In this document: positions 57,863 to 64,000 of the stretch, piece after piece
Position numbering within the stretch: the stretch's first letter is position 1
Layout of the letters: each line of letters begins with the position of its first letter
Source: Chionis minor
Taxonomy: Eukaryota; Chordata; Aves; Charadriiformes; Chionididae
DNA: 64,000 bases
Reading direction: 5' to 3'
NCBI GenBank assembly: GCA_013398295.1
Contig: VZSF01001109.1
Coordinates: 222,399 to 286,398, forward strand
The notes under the pieces: model-generated
Seen by the model: the letters and a program-made list of their open reading frames with translations, nothing else
Database searches by the model: none
What the model was told of the DNA's origin: nothing
Translations under genes and position numbers: made by a program

Positions 57863-60800
57863 AAGAAGAGCAGAGCGCAGGCGGTCTGACAGGCGCGGGC
57901 AACTCGCTTTATTCACTGGCGGTCATCAGCCTCTGAGACTTATTTCACTTTGGAAGGGAAGAGATGGAATCTGTAAAGAGTCATGAACTGTCAGGGAAGC
58001 AGAGGGACCTTCTTCCTTTTCTGCTGCTCGCTTCCGAGAGGACTGCCATTCTTTCCTTATGTTTAAATTAAAAGCAGCCAGGTGTGAATGCACATGTGTG
58101 TGTGGGAAGGACTGAGTTTTATTAAATAGTCACTTACAATCATGTTTTGATGCTGGTTTCTCCTTTCTAAAAGGTGTTTATGTCTGCACACCCATAATGG
58201 CCCCACTACCTTTACTATAGAAAAATTGTATGTCTACCTTTTTAAAAAATTCTATTTCCAGTTGTGTAAAGATTATATTCTAGTAACTTCTCTCTTGTCC
58301 TTCACTTCCCATTGTGATAGTACTCTTAATGCATTATGTCAGGTGCCTCTTCCAAAATTGGTGTGTCTTTTGTGACACTCATTTTTGTTTGCCTGTACCA
58401 ATAAAATACTCCAGGCTCCTTTTTTTGCAACAACTTTTCCTCTGGTTTTCAAGCTAAATTTGGACTTAGTTTTGAGGTATTTGAACACAATGAAAGGGGG
58501 GTGGTGGTGGTGTAATCTGTGCATATAGATTTCCATTACTTGACAAAAAACCAGGCATTCTGCATTACCAACTATGAGAACTGTTTTGGAAGGTCTATAA
58601 ATTAACCGGTTTCCTATCTGTTCATTCTTTTCTGCTTCTGAAGGTGGCACATTACAGATGATGTGGTACTTAACCACTTCTAGACTGAGATTACCCATTC
58701 AGCTACTTGCTGTCTTATGCTAGCCAGGCAAGGTCACCTGTAGGTCATTATTGACTCGTGACCTGAATTGCCTTCCCTCTGATGTATCTAGCACTGCTTT
58801 GAAGGCAGCGTTCAGGAAACAAACATCTTCTCTCACGGGCTTTGTAAATTTTCAGAAGGTAAGTGAAACTTCAAAATGCAGAGACATCATCCAAAATAGT
58901 CTTCCTCACTAAGCCACGTTTATGCTTTGCACTGCTTAGCTAGTCTGTCTTCGCTGTATTCCTGCATCCATTTGCTTATTCAAAACTATGAAGAGGAGAA
59001 CCTGTACCGTGAGGCATCTTCCTGAAACATCAGATTGTTACAGAATTGGGTCAAATTGAGGTTTCAGGTGCAGGCCAAGGAAGTGCCTGCTTGAGACTGT
59101 GAGCCTAACTCTGTACCACTGGCGGTCTGTGCCGGACTTAGGCAAGCAGTGGAGAAGGAAGACCTACGTGGCTGGCCCTTTGCTGAAAACGGATCCTTAC
59201 TGATCTATGTTCAACATTTTCTCGGGCCCTTCAGCTGCAGTGTTGCTACTGAAGATCTCTAACAAATCCAATGAGCTAGCGATTTCTGCAGGTGTTTGTC
59301 CATCAGGTGTAGATCACAGTTTTGGATTACAGCCTGATCTGGCAGAACGGCATATGAAGCCATGATGTGATACAGTCCCGTCTACGTGTCCTCGGACAAG
59401 CTGATGATTCCGAGAAGCGTACGTGGGCCACAAGGGGATTTCATCGTGCCCATTTGATTAAATGGTAAAGATAATGTATTTCAGTAGAATCCTATTTTGC
59501 GTATTCTGGCTGCTGTTTCCCCTGTTTGCATTTGTCCGTGCAAAATACCCTTGCTTAGACGTCATGACATTTGAAACACAGGGAATATGCGTTATTATAA
59601 TTCAGTCTAAAACTGACCAGAGTGACTCATAGGGATCATTGAACCGAGTACGGACCAGCTACTGGGAGCATATTTATTTCATTTGGTAAACAGTGTTTGA
59701 TTATGAATTAATTGTGATAATTCAGACAATTATTTCAATAATTTTGTCTGGTTAACAGTAACGGTAGACATACTGTTTGCTAAATGTATTAACTGAAATT
59801 ACAGTAGCTATTCAGACTACATTAATCATAATACTTATTAGCGTCTGCCTTTCCTATGTCTGTGGGCTCTTGAATGTTCTGCTTATCCTAAGTGTTGTCA
59901 TTTCTGCTGGTATTACAGAAAAAAATTGAGATGTAGGCAGTTGTCAATGACACAAACATCTTCTGTCTTTTCCACGGTCTGCTTCTTGAAAACAGAGTGT
60001 TCTGCATGTACAGTCTGAAACAAGGGAATTTAGCCATGTGACTTTCCCTTAACCTCAACGAAAGTTATGTAGGTAATTCCTAATTTGAGGGCACAGTATT
60101 AACTCCTTGTTGACAATAGTAAGCATTCAGTCACATGGTTCCCCTGGCTTCATTGGAAGTCTCCTAAAACTTCTTACTCACGTGAAATACGGGATCTAAA
60201 ATCAAGGTGTTAGTGTTGTGGAAAGTTAATTTTTCTGGTTTAAAGGATACCCCTAACCAGGAGTTAGCCACCTGGATGTAGGATGCCAATTTATCTATCA
60301 AGTATTTCTTGATGCTTAAAACCACTCTGCGCCCAGCGCTTAACAAATACGGGGAGAATTATGAACACAAAGCAAATGGCTTTGGTGGTTCTAATCTCCA
60401 GCTGCCCAGAGAAGATCTCCTCGGTGTAAGACAGTTCTTGTAACCAGATGGAAGTGTGTTATGCGCTCCTCATTTCGAACTCCCAGTTCACACACTGACG
60501 GTCTGTAGACTCTGGGCTGAGGTCTGATTGATTATGCCAGGATTAATGGGGACTTACTCTTCCGAAAACATTGCAGGTACGCCAGCTGTACACCCGTGCC
60601 GTGGAAAGTTGGGTTTGACCCCGTCTGTTTCATTGTCCCCTCCGTTTCCCTACCAAATCTAAATTGTATAGGGGCAGATATTATTACTGTCTTCAGCAAC
60701 CTTTATTACAGACAGCTGTCAATGGCAGATGAATGCTTTGGCTGTGCCTCTATCCTTTCAGCCAAGGAGTGAGTGTATAATAATGAGGATTTATCTTGTT

Positions 60801-61199
60801 ATATGGGTATACTGACACAGAATTATAACATCTGTATATGGGCCACTGACAGTCCCCATGTCTCCCAGTGTATTCTATTTTCTCTAGGCCAAATTTATTG
60901 CTCTCATAATTAAGTCCAATCCTGAGGGCTTAATGGAGTTGCACGTTCAGAAAGTAGAAGGAAATACGGCTCTTGCCTAGCCAGAAGCCTGTACAGTGTC
61001 TGCCTCAGTCTGCCCAGGGTGTAATTCCAGCCCTTCCGAACGAAGGGTGGGTGACACAGGGCATAGCTTTAGAAAAAGCTCCGAATTGTTTGTTTTTATC
61101 ATTTGCTCCATCTCATGTTAGGAATGCCTGAGCGACCTTTTGTTCACAGTAAGGCTTACGCCCTTGGTTTGCTGAGCGGGATCGTGTTAATCATCGGAT
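57863..61199. other. Intergenic sequence with conserved-element character
   Basis: No gene seen. Around 59560-59850 there is a dense cluster of ATTA/TAAT homeodomain-type cores and an imperfect inverted repeat (59723-59750). The minus-strand 119-codon frame at 58339-58698 has no recognisable family features. Confidence 0.7.
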
Positions 61200-61468
61200 G
61201 ACACCAAGAAATAACAGGCTTACACTGCTCCCAGGTAGAGGCAGATTAGGCAGAAGGTGAGGCTTTCCAATGGCGAGGGCAGCGAAACGCTGGGGTTGCT
61301 TGCCTGGGGAGCTTCTGCCATTTCCATTTCTGGAGGATTTGGAGAACCTGCAGGGGATGAACTCACCTGCTAGGAATGACTGAACCATGGCGATTCCTGC
61401 CTTGGGGTTGAGGCATGTGCTAAATGACCTCCTAAGATCTGTTCCAGGCCAGTTTTCTGCAATCCTGT
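61200..61468 (+). mobile_element. Old, diverged CR1 LINE 3' fragment
   Basis: The order of blocks matches a CR1 3' region: AGGCAGAAGGTGAGGCTTTC, then TTGCCTGGGGAGCTTCTGCC (compare CR1 TGCCCAGGGAGGTGGTGG), TTTCTGGAGGATTTGGAGAA (compare CTGGAGGTGTTCAAGA), ACCTCCTAAGATCTGTTCCA (compare GAGGTCCCTTCCA) and a terminal CAATCCTG. Divergence is high, so this is an ancient insertion. The minus-strand 65-codon frame at 61191-61388 is within it. Confidence 0.75.
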
Positions 61469-64000
61469 AAGTCAGCGGTGAGCTGACACCGCTTTGAAAA
61501 GCCAGAATAAATACACCTCCAGTCTGAGTTTTTCTTTGCCTGGTGTACTAAAAATGCCACCGCTCTGTGGGTTCCCGTGTTCCTCATCCCCTTTCAACTT
61601 CACAGCTCCAAGCAGGAACCGAGTTCACCATTTCCTGCCCAACAGGCATGTTAGTTTATTACCTCAGTAACCAATTTGGCCCACAATTAGTATCTTTAAA
61701 AAAAAGTTAAAGGCTTCCTTTGAGTATCATACACCTTGCTTTGCCTTAAAGCGTGTTTGACTGTACCAGATGTTAAACCAATTTTGAGTATGTGCAACAT
61801 TACGTTGATTCTAATTGCCGTGGAAAGCGTTTCACTCATGCATTTTTAAGCAAAATAGCTACAATTTCAAATTATAGCCATTTATTCACCTCAGGTAGTT
61901 AAATTCTAGTTACCACTTTGATGTCTACATATCTTAGAGAAAAAGGTAAAAATAGTCTTCAGTTTTGTCTGTTGTTTCTTGCCTGTCTTCTGAGAACAGA
62001 AAGGGATTTTTCCAGAGTCCACTCAAGTAAATAGAAATGTTCTCATAACAGGCTTTGGATCAGGTCCACCTGTAAGGACAGTCTTTTTTTTTTTTTTTTT
62101 TTCCCCTCCATACTCTTTAATTGAATGTATGACATATATTTAATCCTGGCAGTATTCTTTATCTCTGTGAGAAGTCCTTTTAATTCTCTGTGTAAGAAAG
62201 TGTTCTGTGATGTCGCTACCTGATTTTATTGAAACTCGCATGTCAGGAAAAAAAATTATTGCCTTCCCTGTCAAAACTGACAGTAATTACGAGACCCAAT
62301 ATATAGCTGTGATTGACTTGTAAAACTAAATCTGTAATATTTCAAGTTTGTAAGTTGACTTGTGCAGCTTTCAGGAAATATAACCCAGTATTTTCTTTGC
62401 AAACTGACATCTCTTTATCCATTTCTTTTATCGCCTTTGTTTTTATTTGTGAGGGCGGGGAGTAGACAGCATTTATATAGAATGTACTGGATGGCATTTA
62501 ACAAGTCTGCTTCTGGGGAAAAATAGCATTCTTTCTAGCTAAACGGCAGCTAAAGGAAAGTCAGGAAGGTTTAAGCACACGGTTCATTTTATGTGCTCCT
62601 CTTTATGCATAATCTTTCAGCAATAAATACTGCATATTGATTACTTAATTGTAATGAAAACATACTTGGACAGGAGCAACGTTATAGCGTATTTACTGCC
62701 TTAATTTTTAAAGAGTTTTTAAATTTTAAAATGGATATTGCACTAAAAGCAGTGCTGTGCTCTTCTGTGCAGAACTTGATGTAGAAGGACTTTCTCATCA
62801 AGGCTGCGTTACTGACAGCTCTTTTGGTTTCAGCGGCCTTCCTTTCTCTTACCTTTGTAAAACCAGAAAAATCTGTAATTGGTGTTTAGCCCCTCTTAAC
62901 ACGTGTGACATTCACATCAGATCAAAAAATGGCTCTAGATTCATTAGTGAAAAAGCCCCCAGATAGGATCTGTAAAGAATTTAGATTTATCCAGACTAAG
63001 TATTAAAGTTTCATGTGTTTATTTGCCAAAAAAAATCAAATGTGCAATAGTTTTCTGGTTAATAATGAATATTTCTGACGACGCGTAGTCAAAAGTGATC
63101 CTTCTTTGGCTGAAGGAAAAAAAGGCACCTACACATCAATAAATATGGAAACCAAATGCTGACTTAAAGACTTCCTAAAGGTGAACTAACAGCACTGCCT
63201 GGCAGAAAAAAAGTAAAATGAGGAAGATATATCTTAAATATCATGTAGTTATTTAACTGGAGTGCAAAAAATAAATATAAGTGCTGAAGCGATATATATA
63301 TTAACAGCCACAAAGAGGCACTTGGAAGTGGCATCCACAGTGTTGTGTATTGTTTCGAATATACAATACCAGATTATTTTGGAACAGAAAAGATGAAGTT
63401 TCCTTTACAGGAGAAAGTATTCTCATTTCTAGGCTGATGGATATTTGGATGATATTGCTGTTGGGCTTTTAATTTTTTTTTCCTCTCCTTTTTAAATTTT
63501 CTTTTATTTTTATTTTAAATCCAAACCAGTGAAGCAGGCCTGGGAAGTAGTAATTTCTTTGAATCTTAATGCAGTCTGTCTTCTTAATGAGCCTACTGCA
63601 CTGCCCTGAAAACAGCCCTTTACAAATAAACATGCTGGAAGTGATTTAGCCACAATGTCCAGACTGTGTAAACATCTAATTATTACAATAAAATTGTCAA
63701 TAAATATACATTACTGCTCCCTTTTCAAACGTTAACCAACTTTCTCTTTGCTTGATAAAAAGGTATAAATTGTATTTTTATGTCTTGATGGGTTTTCTTT
63801 TCATTACCCTGCTTGCTGCTCTCCAGACAAAAGAATGCCGCCTAATGTCTGAGTTATTCCTGGCTGGTGAAAACTCCTACAATTGTTTATGAACGTAAAG
63901 CGCGGTGTTTCCTTTCACAGCAAAATGAACTCGGAGCTTTCACAATCTGATGTTTAGTCATGGCATCTCCCCCCCCCCCCCAAAAAAAAAAAAGCAGTAA
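61469..64000. other. AT-rich intergenic sequence
   Basis: No exon found. A T19 run followed by CCCCTCC lies at 62084-62102, and a C13A12 junction at 63969-63993 near the right edge. The 69-codon frame at 62757-62966 is not supported by codon or domain evidence. Confidence 0.75.
63969..63993. repeat. C13/A12 homopolymer junction
   Basis: Thirteen C followed directly by twelve A. Exact lengths are likely to vary between reads or individuals. Confidence 0.9.

Noticed and set aside
1..64000. Search for tRNA, rRNA genes, CRISPR arrays, LTR or viral insertions
   Set aside because: No cloverleaf with A/B boxes, no intact rRNA (only the degraded 5S-like SINE head), no regularly spaced repeats and no LTR pair or retroviral motifs were visible by eye. 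A covariance-model or repeat-library scan could still find diverged copies.

Overview
This window is nuclear DNA from a bird. The evidence is AT-rich, stop-rich sequence with GT/AG-split exons, several truncated copies of the avian CR1 LINE, and low overall repeat content. It holds one recognisable gene on the + strand: the 3' two-thirds of SKAP2 (Src kinase-associated phosphoprotein 2). The gene was recognised by translating exons in their splice phase. I see no bacterial-type operon, CRISPR array, integrated virus or novel enzymatic system. The interesting content is gene structure, regulatory sequence, an ancient SINE and an assembly artefact.

Layout. 1-4144 is intron, so the N-terminal third of SKAP2 lies to the left of the window. 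Eight coding exons follow: 4145-4222, 4962-5045, 13960-14084, 14990-15053, 15409-15513, 36309-36377, 42899-43011 and 52557-52649 (stop). They sum to 731 nt and read in one frame through every junction. The first four carry the PH domain, the next two an acidic linker with tyrosine motifs, and the last two the C-terminal SH3 domain. A consensus donor lies 9 nt after the stop. The most likely non-coding terminal exon is about 55178-55370 (AATAAA at 55347), with alternative 3' ends near 52.93 kb and 53.2 kb. From about 55.4 kb to 64 kb is intergenic: a coding-like block of unknown origin (55935-56302), a 5S-headed Deu-domain SINE of AmnSINE1 type (about 57562-57862, minus strand), an old CR1 (about 61200-61468) and AT-rich sequence resembling conserved non-coding DNA.

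Context. In vertebrates SKAP2 neighbours HOXA1. If synteny holds, the HOXA cluster lies off the left edge, because SKAP2 reads left to right with its 5' end toward HOXA. SKAP2 introns and flanks would then be possible sites for HOXA long-range regulation. Three good CTCF-type motifs (7559, 34573, 41435), all with the G-rich strand on minus, fit that idea but are only sequence matches.

Quality. Two single Ns mark assembly problems. At 30478 the N sits between two 474-bp copies that match throughout as far as I can read them, almost certainly unmerged contig ends. At 54962 the N lies beside a GC-rich island and a (GGGA)6 tract.
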